Positions 17,235 to 26,909 of a stretch of DNA of 64,000 nucleotides are shown here, piece by piece. The DNA is taken from assembly GCA_938015295.1 (NCBI GenBank), contig CALLQB010000004.1, positions 62,001-126,000 on the forward strand. The letters run 5' to 3'. Both the position numbers and the translations under genes were made by a program. Source of the DNA: an uncultured Acidimicrobiales bacterium. Lineage in GTDB: Bacteria; Actinomycetota; Acidimicrobiia; Acidimicrobiales; SHLQ01. Position 1 is the first letter of the stretch; each line of letters begins with the position of its first letter. Below the pieces are notes generated by a model that saw only the letters and a list, made by a program, of their open reading frames with translations, did not search any database and had not been told where the DNA came from.

Positions 17235-18107
17235 TCAGTCGGTTTCGGTGAAGGCGTAGGCCAGCATCGAGCACGACAGACCTACCGTGGCGACCGCGAG
17301 CGTGGGTCCCCACATGTAGGTGCGGTACACCGTGATGGCATCGCTGGGTATCGCTACCGGCAGCCCGAGGTTGAGTTGGGTCCAGACGTAACCCATCGAA
17401 AATGAGATCACCGCCAGGGTGAAGGCGAGCGTGAGGTTCCAGCGTCCCAAAAACCTCACCACCGACAACTTGTTGGAATGCAGGCCGAGCCCGCCAAGAA
17501 ACAGCACGCCTGCGGCGGCCGGACCGATCCGAGCAATGTCGGCGAGCACTTCGAGGTTTCGGCTGACGTCACGGGGGCGGGGCAAGGTGATGTGCAGCTT
17601 GGCGCCCTCGAAGTCGATAAACGAACCGAGCACGGGGGCGAGTCGTCGGGTTTCGGTTTCGAGCACGGCGGCAAAGACGTCGCTGTTGACGGTGGCCGGA
17701 TTGGGCGACAGTCCAGTTGCATAGCGGTGGGACTGGCGGATCGCTCGAGCGAATTCTTCGAGCAGTACCGGACTCTGCGAGGTTCGTTCGGCCAACAGCT
17801 CGACTTCGGCATCGACATCTCGGCGACTCACGCCGAGGTCGGCGAGCTGCGCGCCATACAGGTCGAATCCTTCGTCGACGCCCTGGTCGAGTACCTCGCG
17901 AAGGGTTGTTCGCAAAAGCTCGGTCGTGCCGGGGTCGTCGACAATTTCGGCGACGGCCCGTTCGAAGATGCCGGAGTCGAGTGCCATCGCCCGAATCCGA
18001 AACGAGACGAGCGCGCTGGTGCCAACGACGACACTAAGAACGACGAGCGTCCAAGAAAGGAACGAGCAGCAACGTTTTGAGGTGCGGCCCGCCGGTGGGC
18101 GGAACAT
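17235..18107 (-). CDS. Integral membrane protein of unknown function
   Basis: 290 residues from ATG 18107. Hydrophobic spans are about 14-37 (LSWTLVVLSVVVGTSALVSF), 195-212, 222-246 and 260-284. Between the first and second spans lies an extracytoplasmic-looking domain of about 155 residues, rich in acidic and alpha-helical sequence (GIFERAVAEIVDDPGTTELL). Such one-plus-three helix proteins with a large loop are common in actinobacteria and are usually uncharacterised. It converges on the HD gene with an 11-bp gap. Confidence 0.75.
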   Translation of the reverse strand: MFRPPAGRTSKRCCSFLSWTLVVLSVVVGTSALVSFRIRAMALDSGIFERAVAEIVDDPGTTELLRTTLREVLDQGVDEGFDLYGAQLADLGVSRRDVDAEVELLAERTSQSPVLLEEFARAIRQSHRYATGLSPNPATVNSDVFAAVLETETRRLAPVLGSFIDFEGAKLHITLPRPRDVSRNLEVLADIARIGPAAAGVLFLGGLGLHSNKLSVVRFLGRWNLTLAFTLAVISFSMGYVWTQLNLGLPVAIPSDAITVYRTYMWGPTLAVATVGLSCSMLAYAFTETD

Positions 18108-18275
18108 GCTGTTCTTTGCATCGACACCCGATGCACGACAATTGATGATTCAACCGGTCTGAACGCGCAACAATCCTGTGATTCTGTTGATTTTTCAACT
18201 GTTTGGCTCATCTGGGCGGTGGCTGGCCGCCCCACCGGGTCGAACGACTCAGCTGCAGTTGCGATGAAACACCGT
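18108..18275. other. Intergenic region with two weak hairpins
   Basis: 168 bp between the end of the D-aminoacylase gene and the start of the membrane protein gene, both minus strand. It holds GGGCGG / CCGCCC (18214-18219 with 18227-18232) and a small GTTGA / TCAAC hairpin near 18186-18199. Neither is followed by a T tract on the minus strand, so I do not call a terminator. No RNA gene or short coding frame is evident. Confidence 0.4.
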
Positions 18276-20018
18276 CTACAAGCTGATCGGAATAGCGACC
18301 GTGCTGGTGTCCTCGCCAGATTTGAGTACCTTGCCGGGCAGCGCATCGGTGGCCTGGCCATCGATGACGGTGGTGACGCCGTTGACCAGCACGCGACGAA
18401 CGCCGAAGGCGTCGGCGACCAAACGGCCAGCTCCGCCTGGGAGATCGTTGACCATTACGACATCGCCCGACTTCACCGTCTCGGGGTCGAACAGGACGAT
18501 GTCGGCGTGCCATCCCTCGCGCAGCACGCCGCGTTCGTTGAGGCCAAAGAGGCGGGCCGGAACTTCGGTGAGGTGATGGATGGTCTCTTCGAGTGTGGTG
18601 AGGCCCTTGCCGTGAAGCGTGTCGTCGAGCCAGGAAGTGGTGTACGGCGCACCCGAAATGCGGTCGAGGTGTGCTCCGGCGTCGGAGCCGCCAATGATGA
18701 CCTGTGGGTGACTCCACGTTGATTGGCGCATGCTCCACGATGCCGGATCGTCATCGGTAGGGCCGGGCCAAAGAACGGTTTGGAGGTCGTCGGCCAACAC
18801 AATGTCGAGTAGGCAGTAGAAGTCGCGCACCCCGCGTTCGCGGGCGATCTCCGCGACCTTGCGACCTTTCAAGCCTTCGTTCTCGGGGGAGACCGTGTCG
18901 CCGATTTCGTACAGGCCCCATCCGGCGAGCCGGGAGAAGACACCAGCATCAGGTGAGGCTGCTCGCTCTTCCATAAACCTGCGCACGTCGGGGTCGCGAA
19001 GTTTGGCCATCCGCTCGGGCACCGGCAGGCCCAGGATGTCGCCCCAATCGGGCATGAGGTTAAGCCCACAGAACGTGAGGAAGCTCATGTTCATGCCCAC
19101 CAGCACCGGCATCGTGAGCGCGATCGAACTAGCGCCGCGTCGGTTGACCTCGTCGATCGCTGCGAGCTGATTCTTGTAGTCGTCGGGGCGGGCGGCATCG
19201 ATAGTGAGCACGTTCCAGTTGAGGGGGCGTTGTGCGGCGAGTGACATGTTGGTCATCAGGTCGACTTCGGCGTCATCGAAGCCACTCAGACAGCCATCGC
19301 TTGCCCATTCGAGTGTGGTGCCTTCAAAGTCGCTGACCACACGACAGAGTTCGACCAGTTCTTCTTCGCTGGCGTGGCGCGACGGCACGGGTTTGCCGTC
19401 GCCATCGCTGTGGGTTTTCGACCTGGTGGTCGAAAAGCCGAGCCCGCCGGCCGCGATTGATTCGCGCAGCAGGCCTTTCATTTCCTCAAGTTGTGCAGTG
19501 TTTGCTTCGCCGTTGGTGGCGTCTTCGCCCATTACCGCTCGGCGGATAGCGCAGTGGCCGACCATCACGCCGACGTTGATACCCACCTGGCCTTCAAGTC
19601 GGGCGAGGTAGTCGGCAAAGGTGGTCCAGTCCCACTCGATACCCTGCTCAAGGGCTTCGAGCGGCATGCCTTCGACCTTGACCATCATGTGGCGGATGTA
19701 GTCGGCGTCGGCCTCGTTGCCAAGCGGAGCGAGCGTGAACCCGCAGTTGCCCATGACGGCGCTGGTTACGCCATGAATATTGGAAGGGGTAGCCCGGGGG
19801 TCCCAGAAGAGTTGCGCATCGTAGTGCGTGTGTGGGTCGACGAATCCGGGGGCGACCACAAGACCGGTCGCGTCGACGACTTCTGCATCGCCGGCATCGA
19901 GCGCTCCGGGTTCAGCGATGGCGGTGATACGGGTTCCGGCGATACCAATATCGGCTGGTCGGCGGGGCCCACCAGTGCCATCGACGATCGTGCCCCCGGT
20001 GATTACAACGTCAAACAT
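18276..20018 (-). CDS. N-acyl-D-amino-acid deacylase family amidohydrolase
   Basis: 580 residues from ATG 20018. The amidohydrolase metal site is in APGFVDPHTHYDAQ (H63, H65). The D-aminoacylase signature GNCGFTLAP contains C92, a metal ligand in this family. Downstream are VGHCAIRRAVMGEDATNGE, GGLGFSTTRSKTHSDGDG and GGSDAGAHLDRISGAPYTTS, all typical of amidohydrolase family 3 (D-aminoacylases and dihydropyrimidinase-like relatives). It should hydrolyse N-acyl-D-amino acids or similar amides in the cytoplasm. It is divergent from a complete peptide-type ABC importer, which makes an uptake-and-hydrolysis unit plausible. Confidence 0.88.
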   Translation of the reverse strand: MFDVVITGGTIVDGTGGPRRPADIGIAGTRITAIAEPGALDAGDAEVVDATGLVVAPGFVDPHTHYDAQLFWDPRATPSNIHGVTSAVMGNCGFTLAPLGNEADADYIRHMMVKVEGMPLEALEQGIEWDWTTFADYLARLEGQVGINVGVMVGHCAIRRAVMGEDATNGEANTAQLEEMKGLLRESIAAGGLGFSTTRSKTHSDGDGKPVPSRHASEEELVELCRVVSDFEGTTLEWASDGCLSGFDDAEVDLMTNMSLAAQRPLNWNVLTIDAARPDDYKNQLAAIDEVNRRGASSIALTMPVLVGMNMSFLTFCGLNLMPDWGDILGLPVPERMAKLRDPDVRRFMEERAASPDAGVFSRLAGWGLYEIGDTVSPENEGLKGRKVAEIARERGVRDFYCLLDIVLADDLQTVLWPGPTDDDPASWSMRQSTWSHPQVIIGGSDAGAHLDRISGAPYTTSWLDDTLHGKGLTTLEETIHHLTEVPARLFGLNERGVLREGWHADIVLFDPETVKSGDVVMVNDLPGGAGRLVADAFGVRRVLVNGVTTVIDGQATDALPGKVLKSGEDTSTVAIPISL

Positions 20019-20105
20019 GACCAGAATGTAGCCGCCGGAGCCGAATCTGACGAGGTGTCACAAAATGTTGACGCTGCGTCGGGTGGTCAGATTGGGTCGG
20101 CCACG

Positions 20106-20136
20106 TTGACAAAGGCATCGAGAAAAGACGTAACCT
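20106..20136 (+). promoter_or_regulatory. Candidate sigma-70 promoter for the ABC importer operon
   Basis: TTGACA at 20106-20111 matches the -35 consensus and TAACCT at 20131-20136 could be a -10 element, with a 19-bp spacer that is longer than ideal. It lies about 140 bp upstream of the lipoprotein start in a 255-bp divergent gap that has no other gene. Confidence 0.4.
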
Positions 20137-20273
20137 ACCGCGCAGTAGTAACACTGTGACCTGTGCCACTATTGTTGTTACTCGAAAATTCCTCGACGCG
20201 GGACAGAACCACTATGGTCACTGCTTCCGTGTCAATTCGATGCTTGTTTCCCTTTGGAGGGCACACGTTAATC

Positions 20274-22046
20274 ATGTTTACTCTGCGCCGTATACGGCTT
20301 TTACCTCTTCTCTCGCTCCTCGTTGCGTTCGCCATGTTCGCCGCAGCTTGCGGCGGCAGCGACTCGTCAGCCGACGACGAGGTCTCTACCCCCGACGCTG
20401 AAGAGAGCGATGGCGGAGGCACCTCTGAAGAAGAAGCACCCGAAACCACCGAAGCTACCGATGGCGGCAGCGAAGAAAGCGAAGCCATCGTCACCGAAAC
20501 ACCCGACGATTCGGGCGTAGAAGAGGTCGTCGGCGGCGTCCTTCGCATCGGCATCGAAGCCGAGGTCGACGGCATCAACCCGACGGGTTCTGCGCTTTCC
20601 CAGCCTGGTCTACTCATGGCGAATCAGGTATTCGACAGCCTGGTGCGATTCAACACTGACGACCAGTGGGTTCCGTACCTCGCTGAATCTCTCACCCCGA
20701 ACGATGACTTCACGTCGTGGACCCTCAAGCTGCGTGAAGGCATCAGCTTCCACGACGGCACGCCGCTCGACGCCGAAGCACTTCGTGTCAACTTCGAAAC
20801 GGTGATCGCCGACCCGCTTGTGGGCCTGGCAGTTGCGCCGTACTACCCAGCGGTCGACGCTGGAGCCTTTGAGATCGTCGACGATCTCACTGTTACCTAC
20901 AACCTGCTCGACTCCAACGCGAACTTCCCTACCTCGCTTGCCGGCCAGCTCGGTTTCGTGGCCTCTCCAACGTGGCTAGCCGCAGCGGCAGAAGATCCCA
21001 CGCTGAACCAGGCGCCCGTTGGTACCGGTCCGTTCGTCTTCGAGAGCCGAAGTGAAGATTCCGTCACACGTTTCGTTCGAAACGAGGCATACTGGGGCAC
21101 CCCAGCGCTACTCGATGCAGTGGAATTCTTGCCGGTTACCGATCCGGACGTGCGGGCAAACCTGCTCCTCGAGGGCGAACTCGATGGCCAGGTGACCACC
21201 AACATTGCCTCTACCGAAACAATCGCTGAGGGTGATCCGACTGTTCAGAACTTGCTCGATGACACCGGCGATGAGAGCTTTGTCATGCTCAACACGTCGA
21301 CGCCGCCGTTCGACAACATTCTGGCTCGCCAAGCTCTAACTTTTGCCACACCGCGCGACAACTACAACACGCTTATCGGCCTAGGCATCAACCGTCCGGC
21401 CGATGGCATGTTCACTCCCGATAGCCCCTACTACAACCCCGATGTTGTACAGGAAGCTGACGACCCAGACCGTGCGATCGAGGTTGCTGCCCAGTACTGC
21501 GCTGAAGTTCCCGACGGCTGCACCGATGGCAAAATCAACATGGAACTCCAGTGGTCGGGCCCTTCGGTTGTCCAGACCCGGATCGCCGAAATCCTCGACG
21601 AGGGTTGGAGCGTTGCCTTCAACGTCGAATTCCAAGAACTTCCTCAGGACTCGCACATTCAGGAGACCGCCTTCGGTTTATACAACGCCGTCACCTGGCG
21701 TCAGTTCGGTGCGCCGAACCCCGCTGACGATGGCGTCTGGCTGTTGTGCCGCACCATTGGTGGCATTTCGCTCAACTGGCCGAAGAACTGCAACGAGAGC
21801 CGCGACGCTCTGTTCCTCGAAGCGATGGCGTCGACCGATGAAGCTCGTCGGGTGGAGCTCTTTAAAGAGATTTCCCAGAAGATAAATGAGGACTACACCT
21901 ATGTGTTCCTTTACCACACCATCTGGGCGACCTCGTTGGCTGAGAATGTGAAGGGTGTCTGCAACTCGCAGTCGCCAGAAGGCGAAACCCTTCGCTGCAC
22001 GCTGAACGGCCGCATGTGGTACGACAACACGTTCCTCGCCGAGTAA
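20274..22046 (+). CDS. ABC transporter substrate-binding lipoprotein, family 5 (DppA/OppA type)
   Basis: 590 residues from ATG 20274, with GGAGG about 12 bases upstream. A signal peptide RRIRLLPLLSLLVAFAMF leads to the lipobox AAAC with C26 as lipid anchor. An acidic Ser/Thr-rich linker of about 80 residues (SSADDEVSTPDAEESDGGG) separates the anchor from the binding domain. That domain begins GGVLRIGIEAEVDGINPTGS and includes WTLKLREGISFHDGTPLDAE, the family 5 signature. It would capture peptides or related solutes outside the membrane and hand them to the permeases encoded next. First gene of a five-gene operon. Confidence 0.93.
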   Translation: MFTLRRIRLLPLLSLLVAFAMFAAACGGSDSSADDEVSTPDAEESDGGGTSEEEAPETTEATDGGSEESEAIVTETPDDSGVEEVVGGVLRIGIEAEVDGINPTGSALSQPGLLMANQVFDSLVRFNTDDQWVPYLAESLTPNDDFTSWTLKLREGISFHDGTPLDAEALRVNFETVIADPLVGLAVAPYYPAVDAGAFEIVDDLTVTYNLLDSNANFPTSLAGQLGFVASPTWLAAAAEDPTLNQAPVGTGPFVFESRSEDSVTRFVRNEAYWGTPALLDAVEFLPVTDPDVRANLLLEGELDGQVTTNIASTETIAEGDPTVQNLLDDTGDESFVMLNTSTPPFDNILARQALTFATPRDNYNTLIGLGINRPADGMFTPDSPYYNPDVVQEADDPDRAIEVAAQYCAEVPDGCTDGKINMELQWSGPSVVQTRIAEILDEGWSVAFNVEFQELPQDSHIQETAFGLYNAVTWRQFGAPNPADDGVWLLCRTIGGISLNWPKNCNESRDALFLEAMASTDEARRVELFKEISQKINEDYTYVFLYHTIWATSLAENVKGVCNSQSPEGETLRCTLNGRMWYDNTFLAE

Positions 22047-22094
22047 CCAACTCGTCGAACACCATCACTAACGAACAGGGGGACGTTCAAAGCA

Positions 22095-23066
22095 ATGCGG
22101 TATTGGCTTCAGAGACTCGCGATGATGATCTTGTTACTCATCGCCGTCAGCATGTTGACCTTTGCCGCCATGAGCTTCTTGGGCGACCCCCTGTTCAACA
22201 TTCTTGGTCCGGTAGCCGGCGATACCGAGAACCCGGAAAACCTGGCCAAAATCGAGGCCGCCAAGGAGCAGTACTACCTCGATAAGCCGCTTCCCGAGCG
22301 TTATGCCCGCTGGGCAGGCGACTTTGTCACCGGTGATTTTGGCGTGCAGTTCTCCACCGATGGGCAGCCACCGGTAAGTGGGCTACTCAAAGAACGGTTG
22401 CCTCGCACGCTGCAACTGATGCTGATGGCGCAGTTTCTTGCATTGGCCATTGCTATTCCCTGGGGTGTGGTGACGGCGTCGAGAGCCAATGGAGTTGTCG
22501 ATCGCGCATCGACGTTTACATCGTTCATGTTTGTGTCGTTGCCTAACTTCGCGTTGGCAGTGATTCTGTTCTACATCTTTGCCCTGAAGCTCGACTGGCT
22601 TCCCGATACATACCACGCCACCGATCCGTTCTGGGGCCTCACCCATCGGCACCGACTAGTGCAACTAGTGCTACCGGCGTTCACCCTCGCCCTGCCTGGA
22701 GCGTCGGTGTATCAGCGGCTGCTTCGCACCGATCTGATTACCACTTTGCAAGAAGACTTCATCTTGATGGCGCGGGCCAAAGGGGTACCGAAGTGGCGTG
22801 TGTTGTTCCGTCACGCCCTACGCCCGTCGATGTTCTCGGTCATCACGATCTTTGGCATCAATGCCGGCGCACTTATCGGTGGAGCATTGGTCGTGGAAAT
22901 CTACTTCCGGATCCCCGGAGTCGGCACCGCAATCGTCGAAGCCGTGCTGCGCGAAGACTTCCCCGTGGTGCTTGCGCTGGTCATGGTCATCGCTACCGCG
23001 TTCGTTGTCCTCAACTTCATCGTTGATGTGTTCTATACCTTTCTCGACCCGAGGGTTCGCCGATGA
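22095..23066 (+). CDS. ABC transporter permease, DppB type
   Basis: 323 residues from ATG 22095 with a GGGGGA site. The N-terminal helix MMILLLIAVSMLTFAAMSFL and about five further spans fit the DppB/OppB topology. The cytoplasmic EAA loop reads ARAKGVPKWRVLFRHALRP. It forms one half of the transmembrane channel. A 48-bp gap follows the substrate-binding gene, and it overlaps the next permease by 4 bp (ATGA). Confidence 0.93.
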   Translation: MRYWLQRLAMMILLLIAVSMLTFAAMSFLGDPLFNILGPVAGDTENPENLAKIEAAKEQYYLDKPLPERYARWAGDFVTGDFGVQFSTDGQPPVSGLLKERLPRTLQLMLMAQFLALAIAIPWGVVTASRANGVVDRASTFTSFMFVSLPNFALAVILFYIFALKLDWLPDTYHATDPFWGLTHRHRLVQLVLPAFTLALPGASVYQRLLRTDLITTLQEDFILMARAKGVPKWRVLFRHALRPSMFSVITIFGINAGALIGGALVVEIYFRIPGVGTAIVEAVLREDFPVVLALVMVIATAFVVLNFIVDVFYTFLDPRVRR

Positions 23067-24031
23067 CCGACACGCTGTCTTCACCTTCTTCTCCGTCGGG
23101 CGACCCAATTGTCGAGATCATCGACACGGCCGACGAACGGGCAAGCGACACGATCGAGAAACGAACCCTGGGATTGGGCTTCTGGCTTTGCATTGGTTGG
23201 CTCGTCTTTATCTGTGGTCTGGCAGCGTTAGCGCCAATCCTGCCGCTGAAGGATCCCGACGAAAACTTCCTGCAGTTTGAAGAAAAGGAAAGCGCCCTTA
23301 CCGGCCGCGTAACCGAAGCACCCGTGCAACCGCCTTACGGGCCGTCGGCCGAACATTGGTTCGGCACCGATCTCGATGCACGCGACATGTTGAGCCGAAC
23401 CATCTACGGTGCGCGTGTCTCTTTGGTCGTTGGTTTCGCCGCTATTGCGTTCGGCATGCTCGTTGGCGGGTCGCTGGGTATGGTCGCTGGTTTCGTCGGT
23501 GGCTGGTTCGACCGCGTCGTGTCGTTTTGTTTTCTGGTGCTGTTGTCGTTCCCTGCGTTGATCCTGGCCATCCTCATCACGTCGCTGGCCAGTAGATCGT
23601 TGTTCACGATCGCACTTACCCTCGGAATCCTCAGCGTGTCGCCGGTCGGCCGACTTGCCCGAGCCGCCACCCTGGTGTTTGCCGAACGCGAGTTTGTGAC
23701 AGCGGCACGCACCTTGGGCGCCAAACCAAGCCGCATTATCAGGCGCGAAATTCTGCCCAACGTGATGATTCCGATGAGCGCGTTGGCACTGCTTGGTATG
23801 GCGGTGTCCATCGTTGCCGAAGGCGCCCTTGCTTTCCTTGGACTGTCGGTAGAAAAGGGCAGTACCTGGGGCAAGCTCATTCGCACCGCCGTGAACTCCA
23901 CCTCCGACCTCGAAAGCGCCCCGTGGATGGCGTTCACGCCCATTGGTTTCCTGTTTCTCACCGTGATGGCCCTGAACTTTGCCGGCGACCGGCTCCGCGA
24001 TTACTTCGATGTGAAGGAGCTGTCGATCTAA
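23063..24031 (+). CDS. ABC transporter permease, DppC type
   Basis: 322 residues. After a hydrophilic N-terminal 40 residues, the helix GFWLCIGWLVFICGLAALAP is followed by the periplasmic segment GPSAEHWFGTDLDARDMLSR typical of DppC. The EAA loop is AARTLGAKPSRIIRREILPN. It pairs with the DppB-type subunit. Stop and next start overlap as TAATG at 24029-24033. Confidence 0.93.
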   Translation: MTDTLSSPSSPSGDPIVEIIDTADERASDTIEKRTLGLGFWLCIGWLVFICGLAALAPILPLKDPDENFLQFEEKESALTGRVTEAPVQPPYGPSAEHWFGTDLDARDMLSRTIYGARVSLVVGFAAIAFGMLVGGSLGMVAGFVGGWFDRVVSFCFLVLLSFPALILAILITSLASRSLFTIALTLGILSVSPVGRLARAATLVFAEREFVTAARTLGAKPSRIIRREILPNVMIPMSALALLGMAVSIVAEGALAFLGLSVEKGSTWGKLIRTAVNSTSDLESAPWMAFTPIGFLFLTVMALNFAGDRLRDYFDVKELSI

Positions 24032-25101
24032 TGGCTGCTGCCGACGCAAACAACGAGCCACTTCTCGTCGTCGAAGACTACGAGGTCGGGTTCCGCACCG
24101 AACGAGGCCTAGCCCGGGCGGTCGACAAGGTGTCCTTTGAGCTCGACCGGGGCGAAACGCTGGGCATCGTTGGCGAATCGGGCTCGGGAAAGTCGGTACT
24201 CAACCGCGGCATCATGGGCCTGGTTTCGAGCAACCGGATGATCGAAGACGGCTCGGTGCTTTTCGACGGTGGCCAGATGGTCAACCGAAACCGCCAGGAG
24301 TTCTGGGGGGCGAAGATCGGCATGATCTTCCAGGACCCAATGACGTCGCTCAACCCGGTGATGAAGATCGGCAAACAGATATTCGAGCCGCTGCGTCAGC
24401 ACCTCGGACTCGACAAAGGCGAAGCTGAAACGCGGGCAATCGAATTATTGACCCAGGTCGGCATCCCCGAACCAGCGCGACGCATCAAGCAATACCCTCA
24501 CGAACTGTCGGGCGGCATGCGCCAGCGGGTGATGATTGCCATCGCCCTGGCCGCCGAACCCGAGATGCTTATTGCCGATGAGCCGACCACTGCCCTCGAT
24601 GTCACCGTGCAGAAGTACATCCTCGATCTTCTGCGCCAGCTGCAACTCGATCGTGGTATGGCGATGACTCTCATCACCCACGACCTTGGCGTCGCTCGTG
24701 GACGCACCGACAACGTGATGGTGATGTACGGCGGACGGGTTATGGAGCACGCCCCGACCGACACGATTTTCGCAGAGATGCGCCACCCGTACACCGAGGC
24801 GCTCCTGGCTTCGGTGCCAAGCCTCAAACACGCCAAACACACTCGTCTCACGCCCATCCCGGGCGCACCGCCGGACATTGTCAACCCGCCTCCGGGCTGT
24901 CGTTTCTCGCCGCGTTGTAAGTACGCGCAACCCAAGTGCACCGAGCAAGCTCCCGAGCTCAACGAGGGCGAACATCGCTACGCGTGCTTCTATCCGGTCG
25001 GCACCGATGCATCGGCCGAGGCACTCGAGAAAAACATGGCCCAGGGACACACCGCAACCGGACTCAAGATCGGCCTTGCGCCGGCAAAGGCGGCAGGCTG
25101 A
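24031..25101 (+). CDS. ABC transporter ATP-binding protein, DppD type
   Basis: 356 residues from ATG 24031. Walker A is GESGSGKS, the Q-loop region is [16 protein letters not shown], the signature is [15 protein letters not shown], Walker B is [14 protein letters not shown] and the H-loop is LITHDLGV. The C-terminal oligopeptide/dipeptide extension has the cysteine-rich block [17 protein letters not shown], which in related ATPases can hold an iron-sulfur cluster. It energises the transporter as one half of an ATPase pair. Start and stop overlap with both neighbours. Confidence 0.93.
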   Translation: MAAADANNEPLLVVEDYEVGFRTERGLARAVDKVSFELDRGETLGIVGESGSGKSVLNRGIMGLVSSNRMIEDGSVLFDGGQMVNRNRQEFWGAKIGMIFQDPMTSLNPVMKIGKQIFEPLRQHLGLDKGEAETRAIELLTQVGIPEPARRIKQYPHELSGGMRQRVMIAIALAAEPEMLIADEPTTALDVTVQKYILDLLRQLQLDRGMAMTLITHDLGVARGRTDNVMVMYGGRVMEHAPTDTIFAEMRHPYTEALLASVPSLKHAKHTRLTPIPGAPPDIVNPPPGCRFSPRCKYAQPKCTEQAPELNEGEHRYACFYPVGTDASAEALEKNMAQGHTATGLKIGLAPAKAAG

Positions 25102-26141
25102 TGGCTGGCTCAGGTAGCGCACACCTCCGCAACGAACGCGACGACATCTTGATCCGGGTCGAGAACCTGGTGATGGAGTTTCCCGCCGGTAAAGGTCAGG
25201 TCGTCCACGCGGTTTCCGATGTCAGCTTCGACGTTGCCAAGGGCGAGACACTCGGCCTGGTCGGCGAGTCGGGCTGCGGCAAATCCACGACGGCGAAGGC
25301 CGTTATTCAGCTTCCGCCGCCGACGTCGGGTTCGGTCAACTTCAACGGCACCGACCTCACCTCGTTGAGCGGCGAGGAACTTCGGGCGATGCGGCCCGAA
25401 ATTCAGATGATCTTCCAGGATCCAATCTCGTCGCTCAATCCTCGGCGCAGGGTGCACGACATCGTCAGCGAAGGTCTGCAGATCTGGAGCACAAAAGCCG
25501 AACGAGGTGCGTTCAGCGAAGGCCGTGTGGACGAAATCATCGAGGCGGTCGGCCTCGATCCGGTCGAAGCACACAAGCGGCGCCCGCACGAATACTCAGG
25601 CGGTCAGTGTCAACGAATCTCGGTAGCTCGGGCGCTTGTGCTCGACCCTCAGGTCATCATCTGCGATGAACCCGTCTCGGCGCTCGATGTGTCGGTGCAG
25701 GCGCAGGTGCTGAACATGCTCGAGGACATGAAAGAGCGCTACGGGCTTACGCTGTTGTTCATCAGCCACGACTTGTCTGTGGTGAAGAACGTGAGCGACC
25801 GCGTCGCCGTGATGTACCTGGGCAAGATTTGCGAGATTGGCGACGGCGATGAGATCTTCGCCAATCCAGTGCACCCCTACACGCGGCTGCTGCTCGCCGC
25901 AGTGCCCGACCCCGACAATCCGCTGGCCAATGAGTCCGAAACGTTGGTTGGCGAATTGCCGTCGCCCATCGATCCGCCAAAGGGTTGCCGTTTCAATACC
26001 CGGTGCCCGCGTGTGCAGGACAAATGCCGCACCGACGAACCGGTGATTGAACAGATCGGCGACGGCGATCACTGGACTGCCTGCTGGTATCCGGTGCTCG
26101 AGGGTGTGGGCGAGACACCGGTAGCTACGCCGACCGCCTGA
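25101..26141 (+). CDS. ABC transporter ATP-binding protein, DppF type
   Basis: 346 residues from ATG 25101, overlapping the previous stop as TGATG. Walker A is GESGCGKST, signature [15 protein letters not shown] (one Cys in place of the usual Arg at GGQ-x-QR), Walker [15 protein letters not shown] and H-loop FISHDLSV. The C-terminal extension has [17 protein letters not shown]. It completes the Dpp-type importer. The last 17 bp overlap the 3-prime end of the convergent yaaA-like gene. Confidence 0.93.
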   Translation: MAGSGSAHLRNERDDILIRVENLVMEFPAGKGQVVHAVSDVSFDVAKGETLGLVGESGCGKSTTAKAVIQLPPPTSGSVNFNGTDLTSLSGEELRAMRPEIQMIFQDPISSLNPRRRVHDIVSEGLQIWSTKAERGAFSEGRVDEIIEAVGLDPVEAHKRRPHEYSGGQCQRISVARALVLDPQVIICDEPVSALDVSVQAQVLNMLEDMKERYGLTLLFISHDLSVVKNVSDRVAVMYLGKICEIGDGDEIFANPVHPYTRLLLAAVPDPDNPLANESETLVGELPSPIDPPKGCRFNTRCPRVQDKCRTDEPVIEQIGDGDHWTACWYPVLEGVGETPVATPTA

Positions 26142-26898
26142 AAATGGCTGCCGACGCCGACCCGTTCGTGAACGAAAGATTCATGTCGAGGTAGTAGCCG
26201 CTCGGGTGCGTGAAGCCTTCGAGTTGGTCATAGGTAGTCGCTTGTTGCTTGAGAATGGCGGCGACGATTGCACCGCGTGGTCGCTCGCTGTCGTCGACGG
26301 TTCGCTGCCCGACGTGTCGAGCCTGATCGTCACGGAACCGGACGGTGATGTGGCGACGGTGACGAGGTTGATCGGCCCAGGTCCAGACTCTGGCGGCGTT
26401 GGCGGGTTGGAAATCCCACACCACCCGGTCGGCGGCCAGCGTCGTGAGGGCCACACTCACGAGAGGTTGCCAGGTGTCGACCAGCGAGCCGACCGGCGGT
26501 ACTTTCGCGGTGATCGGCAGTTGGTAGTCGGCGATCATATCGGTCGGCCGAACCATGCCCCACATGCCGGAGATCACCAGCAACTGCTGGTCGATGCGCT
26601 GTTGCATGTCGAGCGACCGGCTGGGGTAGTCGAGTTCTCGAAACAACGAGTTGTGGTAGCGATCGATGGCGCGCATCGTTGGCCGGTCGCGCAGGCCCTG
26701 GTTTCGTTGTAGACGTTCGACCGACGTCTTCCCACTCGGGCTGTAGCGACCCCCGACCGCGAGATACTGGTCGACAGTGTCGATGATGCGGTGCCGGGTG
26801 TCATCGAACGCCGGGAACGACGATATCCAGCGGTTGCTGGTGCCGCCGTCGCGTTTGCGATCCGACGACGACACCAGAATCAGCGGTGCATCTCGCAC
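26125..26898 (-). CDS. yaaA: YaaA family peroxide-stress protein
   Basis: 257 residues from GTG 26898. The DUF328/YaaA pattern is present: SSSDRKRDGG near the N-terminus, RAIDRYHNSLFRELDYPSRS, QQLLVISGMWGMVRPTDMIADY and a C-terminal GFTHPSGYYLD. In Escherichia coli YaaA limits free iron and protects DNA during peroxide stress. The N-terminus is somewhat divergent. Its stop lies inside the dppF-type gene on the other strand, and its start is 11 bp from the thiolase stop on the same strand. Confidence 0.85.
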   Translation of the reverse strand: MRDAPLILVSSSDRKRDGGTSNRWISSFPAFDDTRHRIIDTVDQYLAVGGRYSPSGKTSVERLQRNQGLRDRPTMRAIDRYHNSLFRELDYPSRSLDMQQRIDQQLLVISGMWGMVRPTDMIADYQLPITAKVPPVGSLVDTWQPLVSVALTTLAADRVVWDFQPANAARVWTWADQPRHRRHITVRFRDDQARHVGQRTVDDSERPRGAIVAAILKQQATTYDQLEGFTHPSGYYLDMNLSFTNGSASAAIFRRSA

Positions 26899-26909
26899 CA
26901 GCTGGTTAC

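Noticed and set aside
23228-24061. 277-codon minus-strand frame opposite the DppC-type permease
   Set aside because: It is His/Gln/Arg-rich shadow sequence; the plus strand has the expected membrane helices and EAA loop.
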